Shown one piece after another: positions 21,593 through 35,600 of a stretch of 64,000 bases of DNA; the stretch's first letter is position 1, and each line of letters begins with the position of its first letter. The translations under genes and the position numbers were made by a program. This DNA comes from Owenia fusiformis (lineage: Eukaryota > Annelida > Polychaeta > Sabellida > Oweniidae). Below the pieces are notes generated by a model, which had not been told where the DNA came from, did no database searches, and saw only the letters and a list, made by a program, of their open reading frames with translations. The stretch covers positions 5,373,318 to 5,437,317 of the forward strand of contig CAIIXF020000012.1 of assembly GCA_903813345.2 (NCBI GenBank), in the 5' to 3' direction.

Positions 21593-24003
21593 TTATACGA
21601 CTCTTGAATCTGTTTGAGTATCCGAGTTCCCATTTCCGCTATTACGCATGCGCAGGCTTGCGTAAAATGCCAAGGCTGATCCTACACATATTCCTATCCA
21701 AACCACGACATTAGCCCATGAGAGACCTATCACTGCCTTCATGGGCCCATGGTACATAATTTCAGACTTCGGGTCGTCTGCGAATATAAGCGGCACTTGC
21801 TCACACGTCCAGTGATACCCTGAAACAAGAGGGAGTGGAATACACGTATACCATATTTGGTAACAAATGTCAGTTTTTGTATATTTCATACTGCACGACT
21901 AAAAATTGGATGAAAAGCCAAAAGACCACTCTCTGAAGGTGACCAGTTTCTATTGTAGGGATACAGACAAGCGTAATCATAATACAGATAAATTTACACT
22001 ACAAAAGACTATACGAGTTTGTAGCGGATAGGCCAACTGGATGTTTATAGATAGGCGTTTATTTTGCACAGGGCGTTATTTAAAAGAACTCTAAATAAAC
22101 GCCAATGGGGCTTAAACATGTTTATTAAGACGGAAAAAGATTCCAAGGGGCAGGCGTTTATTAAGAAGGAAAGTATATTCCCAAGCCAGTTGGCGTTTAT
22201 TTTTAGGGATATTATCGATAGTAAAGTTGACACATGGCCTCCAAACTAACGAAATAATATCATGAACATTGACCAACATGTGACCCTTTGTCATATTTCT
22301 GTTGCTACATTATGTCAGGTTTACCCTAATCCTCTGTTCTGTTTGTTCCTTTGTTGTTTTGGCCTACATAAAGGGGAACAACTTCTCCATGCACCCCTTT
22401 CAAATAAACCCCTTATTCGCGGCAAATTTTGGTTGTAAATTTTCAAATCTTTTATATACATGATATACTTAGAGGTTATGTCACTATGACGTGAAATATG
22501 CCTGAGTTCTCCCAATATAGGCCGACCTTGGGAGGCTCTATATTTGGGCAAGAACGAAGGCATATTTCACGTCATAGTGACATAACTGATGTATTACATG
22601 CCTTTGTTCCCATGGTTACTTTGTATCAATGACGTGACGTCATGATATTATCATGGTTATTAAAGAAATCTAATATCAAAACGAGGTAAGCGGGCTATAT
22701 CGGGGTAATCGGGCAATATCGGTGGATATAGCTCGCTAACTTTCCCATTGACTTCCATACAAATGCTTCGCTAGGTATGTAATACACCCCGGAATAGCTT
22801 GACAACGGGAAAAGTCAGATAACGTTGTCACAAATAGCAGACATAACCGTTGCTTCAACTCTTCAATCACTGGGTCCTCGTTTCAGAACTTGTTGTCGCT
22901 AATTCTGTGCTATTAATTCTGTGTATTAAGCTCTTGTGATGATGTATCATATGAAATCCCAATTTCGATCAAATTGATTGTGAATCGCCACAATGAAGCG
23001 TCTTCGATATAGTCAATGACAACGGAATCTGAATTTGAGATACATTACAAGACAACGGTATATGGTAAATTCAGATTCCGTTGTCATTGACGATATCGAA
23101 GGCGTTATATTGTGGCGATTCACGACCCAATTTGATCGAAATTGGGATTTCATTTGATACATCATCATATTTGATCGAAATTGGGATTTCATGTGATACA
23201 TCATCACAAGAGCTTAATACATGCACAGAATTAGCGACGATAAAGTCCAATGAAACGAAGACCAAGTGGTTGAAGGGTTAAAGGGACAGTTATGTCCGCC
23301 ATTTGTGACAACGATCTGACTTTACCGTTGTCAAGCTACTCCGGGGTGTGTATAAAATATTTGAAAATTTACAACCGAATTTGCCGCGAATAGGCCATGG
23401 GGGTTTATTTGAAAGGGGTGTATGGAAAAGTTGTCCCCCTTTATGCAGGCCAAAACCACAACAAACAGAACAGAGGAATGGGGGTAAACCTGACATGATG
23501 TAGCAACAAAAATATAACAAAAGGTCACATGTTGTCAGTATACCTGGCTGTATAAATTTCATGGTTGTCACCACTGTTGAGCACCAGGCATTATATCCTG
23601 CTGTAGCCATTCCAGCAGAGACAATACACAGCAATGAGGCAATGACGGAGTACACAAACACTCCCAAACTCATCACAAATTGAGTCAAATCGATCTCTAA
23701 TTTTTTCAGAGTGATTAGAATAAATACGATTGCTAATCCTACTGGTATGATTACAGTCAGTACTGCGTTCATTCCGATGATGAAGTTACAATGGGACGGC
23801 GATCCGAAAATGTAAAGTAACAAGCGTCCTCGTGGGTTACAAGAACCGTACAGGATACAGTTACCACGGAACGCACCACGTGCAACGCCCATCGAGATAG
23901 CGATCGCAATTCCAATCAACGCCGACACAATGTACATTATAGCTCGAATCCATAGGCGAACTTTCAACGTACTGTCACCGAATATCGCATCTATAATAGC
24001 CAT
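21593..24003 (-). CDS. TMEM179-family four-pass membrane protein
   Basis: Two exons, 24003..23544 and 21819..21593 (donor CAG|GTATAC, acceptor TTTCAG, phase 1), encode 228 residues; vertebrate TMEM179 proteins are about 220-235. Four hydrophobic helices lie at roughly 18-40, 76-103, 112-140 and 177-205. Family-like signatures are GNCILYGS and SPSHCNFIIG in the first extracytoplasmic loop (compare GRCPLYG and PSLCYFVAG in TMEM179B), CSTVV after helix 3 and the WTCEQ Cys before helix 4 (compare HSCEE in TMEM179). The C-terminal tail is short and polar. The family's molecular role is not established; assignment rests on remembered family sequence. The intron is filled by a large inverted repeat. 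Confidence 0.72.
22267..23532. repeat. 1.26-kb inverted repeat in the TMEM179-like intron
   Basis: Arms of about 470 bp (22267-23045, interrupted, and 23060-23532) are inverse copies. Paired landmarks include ACATGTGACC, GGCCTAC/TGCAGGCC, AGCTTGACAACGG, CACAAGAGCTTAATAC and AACGGAATCTGAATTT. The left arm is interrupted at about 22458-22783 by inserted sequence. The right arm ends about a dozen bases from the exon 1 donor. Confidence 0.88.
22475..22586. mobile_element. 112-bp hairpin MITE nested in the left arm
   Basis: GTTATGTCACTATGACGTGA then AATATGCCT and its exact inverse flank a loop that is itself palindromic (GTTCTCCCAATATAGG / ATATTTGGGCAAGAAC). It lies in the insertion that splits the left arm of the intronic inverted repeat. 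Confidence 0.8.
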
Positions 24004-26075
24004 ATTTATGTTGGTCGGTCAGAAACGTGGTCTGGAATAAGAAAGAGCAAAACCATACTGATTTTTAGTCACAAGGAAATTCACCGATATTGATATTCAT
24101 GAGTGAATGTGAATTGTCATTGTAATTCAAAAATAACAGGTTGGCACCACCCCGGTCCTCACCAGCCCGATGCATATTGATTATCAGTGTGGTTTAAGCC
24201 ATTCAAATTGAAGACGTCTTTTTTAGAAACAGTTTACACAACAGATTTAAATTAGATTTTCATATAAAGTACTTACCTCGATTTATTATGTTGTATTTTT
24301 CACAACGTATAGACTATCAAAAAGGTGTGACAACTTGACCCATAAATCTGCTTATACGTCTGTCTATAGTATCGCAAAACGTTATATTTGTAACTTCCCG
24401 GGGACAACTTGACCCATAAATCTGCTTATACGTTGATATAGTCTCAAAAAACGTTATATTTGTTTGCCAAAGTGTAGATAAGAGCGTTTGTTATCTTCAA
24501 TTTTTCATTCATACTCATCGATAACTTATTAACTAGAGGTGCTAGGATTTATCAAAGTTACCTAATGTTAACGAACCCGTCTGAATAAAAAACTGTATCG
24601 AGTAATAAGCGTCAGGTTTACGATTAATCTTGTGCACGATGAATTCATATACATTTATCAATATGATGGGTTTCTTTAATACCCTTGGCATTCGTTCGAC
24701 TTCGCTTCTAAAAAGAGAGCTTCATCTTTAGCTAGTTTACAACTAGACTCTGCGCGCAGGGTATTTCTTTAGCTAATCAGCCATCTCTCGAAGAAACTTG
24801 AAATTGAATGGCAAATTGAAAATCAACATGGCGAGTGTACTTGATAAAATTATAAATATGAGGAAATTCGGAATACTTGGCAAATCAGAATACAAAGTTA
24901 AACTTCTTTATCTGTTTATTGGGGAGCCCAGAACACTTGGAGCTTCATGATGTAGGTCATAGAAAACACTTTTATGGCAGTGAACTATACTAAATATAGC
25001 AAGGGTGCATTGACATAACATGGTGACATATGTCATGGTATCCTGATGCTTAGTCATTGGTCAATGGTGTACTTAAACAGGACATTGACACTCAAGTGGT
25101 ACAAGTGGTTCGCGCGCACGGATTTCTGCGCGCGAGTGGAGAATTATGTTCGGGAGCGAAGAAATAGTGGTGCGCGACTAAAGATTTTACGTTCGTGATG
25201 TGAGAATCGTGGTTCGAATGCAAAGAACGTAGTTCGCGACGTCAGAACTGATGTTCACGATGATGGGAGTCTAGGAGGCCTGAAGTTTGACACATCGTAA
25301 ATAGCGTACAAGTGCGCTTGGATAAATTGCTTTTGTTGAAAACCTGTGAGTATGTAATTTGCAACGCATGGCCTCATTGTTCTTTTTCGTAATACCTAGG
25401 GGAAATACTTATTATATATTATTCAATGCACTAGCCCGCGGGTTGTCCAAAAACGCAACTTTCAAGAATGCAACGGCTACTTGATCAACTTACTATGTTA
25501 ACTCATTAAATAAAATATGAATAGAACAGTGGCAGGTGCTATCATATTTAAATGAGTTGTCCATAAAATAGTAGGTTAATCAGGGAGTCGAATACCAGCT
25601 ATGTCTCACTTTTCTGAATAATTAATGGGACAGGGTAGTTGATTTCGAACCGAAAATACCACACAGAGTTATAAAAACACACATTGTAGTAGACTAGTAG
25701 TAGATTTATCCTTTAAATAATTTTTAGTGGCCCAACCGCTATTTTTACATTGTAATAAGATATTGTCTCTTGTGATTCCATAGTCTGTTTGTACCACGAA
25801 AATGTTCCCAAACATATGATGTCACATGGATATATCAGCCTGGCTTTATCAGTCTAGGTATCTTATATCCTGAAAAACAAATATAAAAATGGTAAATAAA
25901 TTCTATGTACTTCTTGTGTTATATGAACGAAAGTGCTAATTACATATTTAAATCTTTGTTGTTTATATACAACTGAGGTATATTATGTAGTGAATACCTG
26001 AACACAATTTCATAATGCATATGAATTCAAATATCAATCATTCTAATTGATAGTATTCAACTTTCTGATTTGATC
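24004..26075. other. Intergenic stretch between TMEM179-like gene and copy A
   Basis: It contains the TMEM179-like promoter side and no recognised gene. A 74-bp unit (GACAACTTGACCCATAAATC ...) is present twice at 24329 and 24403. GCGCGC-rich words cluster at 25088-25260. At 25310-25392 an 80-bp segment resembles 52130-52215. Confidence 0.5.
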
Positions 26076-26300
26076 TACGAGGGTTGGTCCAAAAGAAATG
26101 TGACTGTATCAGCCATTTAAACATTTCCCAAATAATTCCCATGAAATTTTCAAAGAATGTGCATTACCCATACATAATGACCCAAAGTTTCAGTTTTTAA
26201 TTCTGGAAAATTGGCGTTTTGTGGTTTCTATAGTAACGTAAACTCCCCACACCCAGCACCACATAATAATTAAACAGTGTTTTTCGAATTTCACATGCAG
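26076..26300. mobile_element. Mariner end fragment
   Basis: TACGAGGGTTGGTCCAAAAG then AAATGTGACTGTA is a typical mariner terminal repeat. The matching opposite end was not found, so it is an isolated end of uncertain right border. Confidence 0.55.
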
Positions 26301-26380
26301 TGATGAATACCTATACTTATATGCTAAAAGTATATGAGTTCAAAGAATTTTTATATAGAGTTTTCTTATAACCTACCACA

Positions 26381-26658
26381 TTATAAACACTCCTTTTGAC
26401 AAATAAACATCTTTGCATAACTACATTTCTTTCTTTGTGGTGATGTGAGCAATGATACCGCATCATACTTCAATGTGTAGCAAAAGGGACCACAACCATC
26501 ACTTTCTTCACTACTGCTATCGCTACTGCTACTGCTGCTATCAGTATTACATCCACTGCTAGAACTATCATCACTGCTAGAAGTATCATCACTGCTGCTG
26601 AAAGCACTCGAGCTTGAGCCGACTTCCACTGGTCCAGGAACATAGCCAAGGCAAGTAG
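26381..26658 (-). CDS. Copy A terminal exon: Ser/Asp tract and lectin C-terminus
   Basis: A 278-bp last exon encoding TCLGYVPGPVEVG, then about 40 residues almost all Ser, Asp and Glu (SSSDDTSSSDDSSSSG ...), then CGPFCYTLKYDA and the closing CSYAKMFICQKECL. It differs from the copy B exon at only a handful of bases. No canonical AATAAA follows within the next 60 bp (the equivalent site reads ATATAAA). Confidence 0.88.
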
Positions 26659-29600
26659 CTGATGTATAAAACAGAAAATATGAGAAGTACAGTTGATGTT
26701 CTGAACTTGTTATTCATTTGTGTGTATATTCAAGGAAGAAATCAAAAATGAATGGAAATTGAACATGAAATACTACTTTATATTCCTTAGATAGATCTTT
26801 TAAACCCTACATCAAATTGTTTGCTTCTAACATGACAACGTACAGCTAAAGTGTACCACGTTATATTTTGTATCTTGTCAATGGTAAGGCGTGATGGTCT
26901 CAAATGAGAAGACATCTACCAATCAAGTACCAGATACTCAAGGTCACATAGGAAGTAATCTACCAATCAAATACAAGATACTCACGGTCACATGAGAAGA
27001 AATATGCAGGTTCAGATGCACATGTCCAGAAGTATTGATTATCAACATAACCTAGAGAATGAGATAACAACGTCAAGGCATAGCAAATCCAAACGATGTC
27101 AAGGCATAGCAAATCCCATCAATCAGCCATAAAATGAACGCTGTTTTAGAAATGCCCCAATGCCATGGGGATGGGTATTGAAATGCGATAACGTTTAAAG
27201 CCACATTTCCATGTTATTTTCCAATAGGGCAAACTCATGCTATCTATTGTTTTCAGCATGGTTTTGGACATCTAAAATTGATACCTTCAAAACAAGACTT
27301 TCAATACCATTCTTCTTTTGAAGATGTTTTAGACCCCTTGTTGAATAATGTTTTGATGCAATAAAAATCAGAAAAAGAAGATCCTCTTTTGAGCAAATAA
27401 GTTCAACATTTTGAAAGAATTGTTGACGTGGGGTCCATATTTATAATTTTTTGAATTGTTCGATTGATATTTTTATCATCATGGGGACTTCACTTGAAAG
27501 AAAACATATTGTTTTAATAAAAACCACTGTATTTATGCCCAGAAAGTACTCATGGTGAAAGATATGACCATCTAAAATCACCTGCCATGCTGCATATGGA
27601 CATTTTGCACATTTTAATATAAAATGTCATCTTCAAGCAGATTTTCCTGTTTGTTGCATTGTGTACAGTGTCTGATTCTGAGTTTGATGTTTTTATGTCT
27701 ACCAGCTTCAATTTTCTAGTTTAAGATCGCTCAGATGTAGTTTACTAAATTGAGTTCGATTGGCAATAGTCTTTATTCATAAATAACATCAAGGATCATA
27801 ATCTACATTGTGATTGGACTCTTCAATTAGGACATCCACTAATATTTAATCACATTAATATCATTTTAATTACTTTATTTATAGTTTTTGTAAATAGAAG
27901 TTAAAACATTAATTAATTTTAATGATTATCTTGACATCTTCTGTTAATGACGGTAACAAGCTTATATAAATAAAAAATCAACAAAATTGCTCCACTTCTT
28001 TTTGTGTTATAGCAAAAGGTAGAATAACACATATAGGGTGTCTCAAAAAATGTGCCAAAAAGTATATCAACAGCATAGACAAACCAATCAGTATTTTCAG
28101 ACATTTTTTGCATGATCTTGTAGATAAAAGATGAAAGTTTTCCCCTATACACAGTTTTTAATTCAGTTTTGCCTTTTTGATACTTTAACCCGTTACCTTT
28201 TACACCACATATTCAATGTAAACTTATATTTCGATGACAGTCTGCATCCTTACTACTTCATTGTTCATCACATTTGGTATTTCTGGTGGAATGCTTTGAT
28301 TTCTGTTTGGATGCTGGCCTTAAGTTGTTCTAGGTTTCTTAGCTTGGGATAAGCATAAAAATGGTCCTTCAAATAGCCCCAGAGAAAAAAGTATGGGCCG
28401 TCAAATGTGGTGAATAGGGAGGCCCTCACAATGTCTTATAGCCCCCTTATACAGAGAGGTCAGAGGTTCAAGAAACAGCATTGGTTGGGATTCTAGTGTA
28501 GCCTTTGTTGTGTGTATCGATTTGAGACCACTGCGTTTTCATTTGGATATCATTTGGTCTCCAGGCTGGCCTGCCTAACTCTGGAAGGTAACTCCTGAAT
28601 CATTTGCCGATAATGGACCTGATTATCTGTGTTTGTTCTGCCATCGTCATCCTCAAACATCTTTCTCTGTGGCTATTTGAAGGAGTGTTTTAATGCTCAT
28701 TCCAAGCAAAAATACCTAGAACAACTTAAGGGCAACATCCAAAGAGAAATCCAAAACATTCCACCGGAATTATTATCAAATGTGATGAACAATGTAGCAG
28801 TAAGGATACAGTCTGTCATCGAAATTTGAGGTTACATCGTTTATGCGGTGTAAAAGGTAAAGGGTAAAAGCATCAAAAAGACAAGACTGGAATAAAAATG
28901 GTGTATTAAGGAGAAAACTTTCATGTTTTGGCTACATGACCATGCAAAAAATGTCTGAAAATATTGATTGGTTTATCTGTGCTCTTGATATACTTTTGGG
29001 TACATTTTTTGAGACACCCTGTATATAGGTGGTCATCAATTTTCAAAATTGCTGCCTACCAGTCAAAGATAGTTGACCATGCTTAATACTATTTACATAT
29101 AAATTAAAATATGAAAAAATCCTTCAAATAATTGTATGCCAAATTTTATTTGTAAGGACAGACGAGAGGATAGAGCCATTGTCTATACATGTATATGCCC
29201 TCAAATTTCGTTTGCTGGGACACCAATTTACATTTCTGAATGATCGTTTTCACATATATTTATGAGAAAAAAGTTTTGTTACTTAAATATGGTAAATATT
29301 AATCTAGCTTATAAATGATGAAATAAATATTCAATACAGAGGACCAATCTAAGAACCATTAATAATACTAAAATTTGTATTTACCCTTCGATCCTATATA
29401 TGACTTGATATCGTCCAAACAATTGTCATCATTCCATGATGCAAGATGAGCTCCTTCAGACTGGCAGATTAATTCAGCATATTCCCAACTGTAGGAACCA
29501 TAATGAATCTTGAAACAACCAGCCTGGAAAATGTGTTCCTTTCGTGATACTGCATTACAATGAATCACAACATAAATCCCATAGAAGAGCCAAAATGCTA

Positions 29601-32600
29601 CATGACAAAATTTAATTGAAATATGCATTCATGAAGCTATTCATGTTAGAACTGTGAAGAATAAGCAGGAAACTAAAAATGGTTAGGTATCGATATGGTG
29701 AACTGAATTCAAAAATGTTTTTATCTTAAACCAATTTGAAGACATTCTGTAAAAAACATGGTCCTTTATGTAATGTTGACTGATTGGCAACAGTTTGATG
29801 CAAAAATTATTTATATATATATATAATTACATAAATGTTTTTGTTATCATTTTTTTAGTGCAATTGTTTTTTTTGATCATTTCTACCAATTCTTGAGAAT
29901 AAAATAAAATGTCTTTCCGAACCTTGTTGGAACAAAATAGCTTATACAACATTTTCTTAGACCTCTCAATATTATGGTTATACAAAGGAAATTTTGGTTG
30001 ATTTCACAAAAAGTATGCAAAAACTTAAAACAAAACACCCCATAATAACAGGCTGGTATCGAAAAATTTGTCCGCTGTGACGGAGCGTGCTATTTTGCAT
30101 AGAATCACTAGGAAATCCACACAATTTATTTTTTTACTCATATGTTTTGCTATATCAAAGAAAATTACTGACTCCATGCAATGGATATATCATTTGCAGG
30201 TAACTTTAAATTCTGTTTGAAGTCCAACAACGTTATGAGTAAAAGCTATTGAAAACGGCGTCGGAGTATCATACTCCAAAATGTACCATTTCTTTTATTT
30301 CTTTTTAATGGTACAATATAGCGACACGATAATATTTACATATGTTTTCAGCATAACTCTGAAGGTATTAATGAGATCTTTATGTATTGGGTATTTTTAA
30401 TTTTTTTGATAAAAAATAATAATTAATTTTTTTGTCCGCTGTGACGGAGCAGTTTCAAATCTGAAATGGGTTAAGAATTTAGATTCATAATATATTTCTT
30501 TACAACTAAACTTTAGAGGAGCGAGCGCGTCAAATCTCTTTCGTAAAGTATTCTGAAAAATGAAACGTAATAAAAGTACACAATTCAAATTCTGAGATGT
30601 ATATACGACCACTCTTTAAGCTTCTTTTCTCAGTTTGTACTGCAATCCAACTTATGCATGGTAACTCATGAAAATGATAGTCAACTTCCATTTCAGTAAA
30701 GGGTATTTGCCTTTCGTAGTGCCCTCTGTGGATCCATCGGCCTGACATGGTCATTTTTTACGGTAACTTAATTATTTGAAGTAAATTTAAAATGATTTGC
30801 TGAAGATGAAGCTAAATACATATAATGGTATGGACTGTGGATTGTTCTACCCTCTTTAGTCGTTCCAAAAGGTAAGTTGAATGTATCTTGAAATACGAAA
30901 ATGCAAAATTTGATTTTAAGATCGTTCTTTATTTGACTAAGAGTTATGGCTATCTGATGCAACTACAGTAAAATATGTGTACAGTGAACACATATGGAGC
31001 CCAAAAATGTGTTCCCAGTTGGTATAGATGTTCACTCCATAGAGGCAATTTTATACAGAAGTCAGAGGAATATTTGATAAGAAGAGGTGTTCACTAGAGA
31101 AAGATATTCATTGATACAGGTTTTACAGTGCAGCACGTTTACAAAGACTTTTTTATATATCATATTTTTTATGCAAAACGATGAATTTCATGAATTTCAA
31201 ATAATTGCAAATTAAATCTGTATTGGGATCATCTTATATACAGTAATATAATATTATGTGGTCAAAGGTTATACATCTGTCGGCATGCATGATGTCTGTG
31301 CGCTATTTCGAAGAAGTAAATTCATATTAGCCCTATTTACACTACACGTGACATTTCAAGACGTCTAGGCGAAAACGTATTAGAAATATTATGTTGAGTT
31401 TACATCATGTTGATTCATTTTGATTTCAGTACAAACCTCCGAAAAATACTAAGAGTGGTCGTTTTTATATCTCAGATTTACATTACCCCATATCTCCAAG
31501 AGGCTGCTTGTCATTATTTAGGAAAGTGATTTGTGACGTTCTCTCTTCTAAGGGTACTTTTAAAAGATATAATTTGAATCTTAAATTCTTAACGTAGTTC
31601 ACAGTTAAAACTGCTCCGTCACAGCTGACAAAAAATGTAAACATTATTTTTTATAAAAAATATTAAAAATACCCAATACATCAAGATATCATTAATACCT
31701 TCAGAGTTATGCTGAAAACATATGTAAATATTATCGTGTCACTATATTGTACCATTAAAAAGAAATAAAACAAATGGTACATTTTGGAGTATGATACCCT
31801 GGCGCCGTTTTCAATAGCTTTTACTCTTAGCGTTGTTGGACTTCAAACAAAAGTTAAAATTACCCGCAAATGATATACTCATTGCATGGAGTAAGAAATT
31901 TTCTTTGGTATAGCGAAACATATGAGTAAAAATAAATTGTGTGGGTTTCTTAGTGTTTCTATGCAAAATAGCACGCTCCGTCACAGCGGACAAATTTTTC
32001 GATACCAGCCTGTGATAATAGATAAAAATTATGATAAACCTTTCATTTCATTAACAAGATACTTTTTTAAAATCAACCAACAACCTAACTTTCCTTTGTA
32101 CAATTACAATATTGAGAGACCTATTCACGTTGTGTTTATGTCGTTTTGTGCCAATGAGGTTCGGATGGATGTTTCATTTCATTCCAAACATATAATACCA
32201 AGAACGAAAGAAGTGTCTGGTGTGTTTTCTAAAATAATATAGCGAAAAGTATAAATAGATAACTCAAATTATAACGTTACCATCCAATGACCATTAAATT
32301 GACGATGTGTAAAATTTTCAGAAAGTTTTGATGACTGGTTTAGTGAAACGCGTGTTCAAAAAGTTCACCATCTTTGTAGTCAATTTGTAAAATACCATGC
32401 TGGTCAGTGTGTGTGCTACACGTTTGAGCAGCATACCATCTAATACTGTATCATTATACCACTGCAGTTCATCTCCAATTTTCAATTCTATATTTAATTG
32501 GGCGAACCCTTTCATTTCTCCATCAACGTTTGCATCTCTCCGTTTAAAACCTATATCACAAAGCGTATCATCAACTTACTGGACGTGGAGGGTTACATCT

Positions 32601-35600
32601 GTAGCAGTTATCAGAAACAAACTCATATCCATCATTTCCACATACACATCCTGTAGGTGCTAAAATCAAATATACAATACCTAGTCTATATGTTTTTGTA
32701 ATTATTTTTGAGCACAAGCTATCTGTAATATCCAAATATTAAATGAATTAAGACAAGGAGCTCACAAATCTTGGGCTCACTACCTCAAAGTTAGGACAGA
32801 GCGCCTAGTTTGGTCTGTTCAGTGCTCTAAACATATCTAATCAAACAAAATGAGTTTTCATTGTACTCTTAGAATAGCATCGAATTTAAATTATGCAATA
32901 CATAGCTTTGTTTTGCAGTTACTCTTTAGTACAATTATGTAAGGGCACCTGCCAGCGGGAAAACACTAAACACAGCAAAATCACAGCAAGAAAAATAAAA
33001 CATCTAAATGTTCACCAATCATCAGGAAATCAAACCCCAATCATCCCAAAATCACAATCAAACGTGAAAATAAAGTGTCTAATTCCCCATCCCCACCATT
33101 CAAGTACCGATATCACAATCAGAGACCATAACATCAAGGGACATATATTTAAAAATATTAAACTTTGATCAAACTAAGCAAGTTTTTACTGCACTCTTAT
33201 AAAACTATGGAACTGATATCATAGTACTCAAGAAAAAAATAGCAATTGAAAAATGATGAGGAAAGGCTAAAATAACAAGTTACTTAAAAAAATATACATA
33301 CATACATAGAGGGTTGTTTTGTTTTAATGTAAACTTTCATCTTGTCTTCACTTTGAGAAGTCATCTCAGTAATGTTGGGAGAATATTTGTACCAAATTTC
33401 AAGATGATGAGTCAAGTAGTATTGAAATGGCAACACATTTGATGTTACTTCTGGATCACCTTGTATGTTAACGTTACGAGTCTACTACAGCTACCTTAAC
33501 ATCCTACCATCAACCCATTTTGATATTATTTTGTACACAATTCATATCATGAGTTGCATCAACATGTATATATAATTTAATTGTTGTTCTTTGCGGTTTC
33601 AAATTGGATTATGATTTTGGGTGGATCTTGGAACCGGTATACTTCAGTACTTGAATGTTTTCCTTTTCTTGTATTCTGTAACCATTTTTGTACCTTCCTG
33701 TTGGCACATGGGCATACATATTTAATGTCTACAAGTGGCAGCAAATATAAGTAAAGAACATTTGATACATACGTATTACACAGTCTGTGACACCAAGCTG
33801 GCGATTGGGGTCGTTGTTAAAGAAAATGTTGTCCAGGATGCTAATTAGAGTAGAAATTAACTGACTGGTGTCTTGGGGTCTGTACACTCGAGAGGGCATG
33901 AACCTAGACAGGTGAGCTATCTGAAATAAAGAAGATGGCATAGGTGACTTTTAAAAATAATCACGAATTGACAAATAAAAGAGATGCTGTCAAACATCAT
34001 TAAGAGGCAAACAAGAAGGAGAAGGAACCAATGAAATCAATTATAGAGATCAATTGACCATGAGTATATTGGGAAGGCACTACCTGCAATAGCCTTGCCC
34101 AAGTTAGTATTTTTTGGTTATCTGATCTTGAATTATTACATACCTCTTCTTCCATTTGATTCAAAGTTGTTGAGCCTTCTGGTGTTCCCAGAAAAGCATT
34201 TGGTATTGTGCACACAATTACAGGGATACCATAGTCTGAAAATCATTTTTTGAAATACTTTTTTAAATCACTTTTTGCACCACAGAGAAACTGTTTGGAC
34301 TAGTTTTGGAAACAGATCTTTTTTTCTTACGAAGTAATGAAGCCTAAAAGGTACTATTTTTCTTTATTCACGATTTTACCAGCTATAAGCAAAATCTTCA
34401 CTTTTTTGGCAAAATCATGGGTCAGCATCATATATAATTTTATTAAACACATGATCACCCCTTTCAGTAGGTTAACTTCGAGGTAAATATTCGAGGTTTG
34501 ATTAGGTAAATATATCAGGTTAGCTTAACGTAGCTCTTCCATGTTAAATCCAATTGGAAGGCTCACTTTAGGTGATCTCCACTTTATGCCAATTAGGTAT
34601 AAGGTTCGTTTTAGGTTAATCTAGCATTGCTTTGGGTAAATACTACCTTACTAAACCTATTGTTGGGTTCGCTTTATCTAAATACCAACTATTTGAACCT
34701 GCTTTTTAGGTTGGTTTGGGTGATCTTCGACCATGCCAATTAGTTCTACGTTCACTGTAGGGAACTACTTGTTGGGTAAAGTAGGTTCACACTGCAGCTC
34801 AGAAGAGGATACATTCAGAACTTTTAATGTTCACCTATAATATCTATTCTATATGATTAAAATATTGTGGCTTGTATTTCCATAATATATATCTAGTTGC
34901 CTTATAAATGGTTTAAACCTTGTTGCAAGGTGAACATCCGCATTTCAGAGATAAACAAGATTATAGGGCCTACATGACATCAGTCATGTTTTGGGCTTTT
35001 ATTTGTTAATGCCCAACTTGCATTAATTAATAATTACTGAAACAATTGTGTGCAATACATCTGCCATATAAGTGAAGTGTGGCCTTGGCATGACACAGAC
35101 TAGACTCTTATCTTGTTTCAAAGTAGTAGTATTTCCACGATAACAATGAAATAATAAAAATAATAGGACAATTATATAATATGTATATTATTATGTAAGT
35201 TCATACCAAGTCAGTAATAGGTTTTATATATATGGCAAGTGTGCAGCAATGTTTAACCAGTTAAAATCAACGGGAATGTCTGTAACAATATCCTAGACAG
35301 TATATCGTATACTACATTCTGAATTTTTGTAGGTTTAACTATGAAATCCTCTGTCAAGAAGTGCACTGTCTAGGATATGTTATTACAAATATCATGGGCT
35401 TTCAACTAGAAGGGTAGGCAACTTCCCATGTTCCATAAGCATTGCCTTTGAGTTTTCAAAATTGGAGAACTACTACACATTCCAAGAATATCTTATTTGA
35501 ACTTTTTATGGATGATTTAAAGAAATAACTCAAAAAACAAGAAAATGCAGCAAACTCCTCGAGTCGAGGTCTCCAGGTCAAAAAAATCCTGACCCTATCA

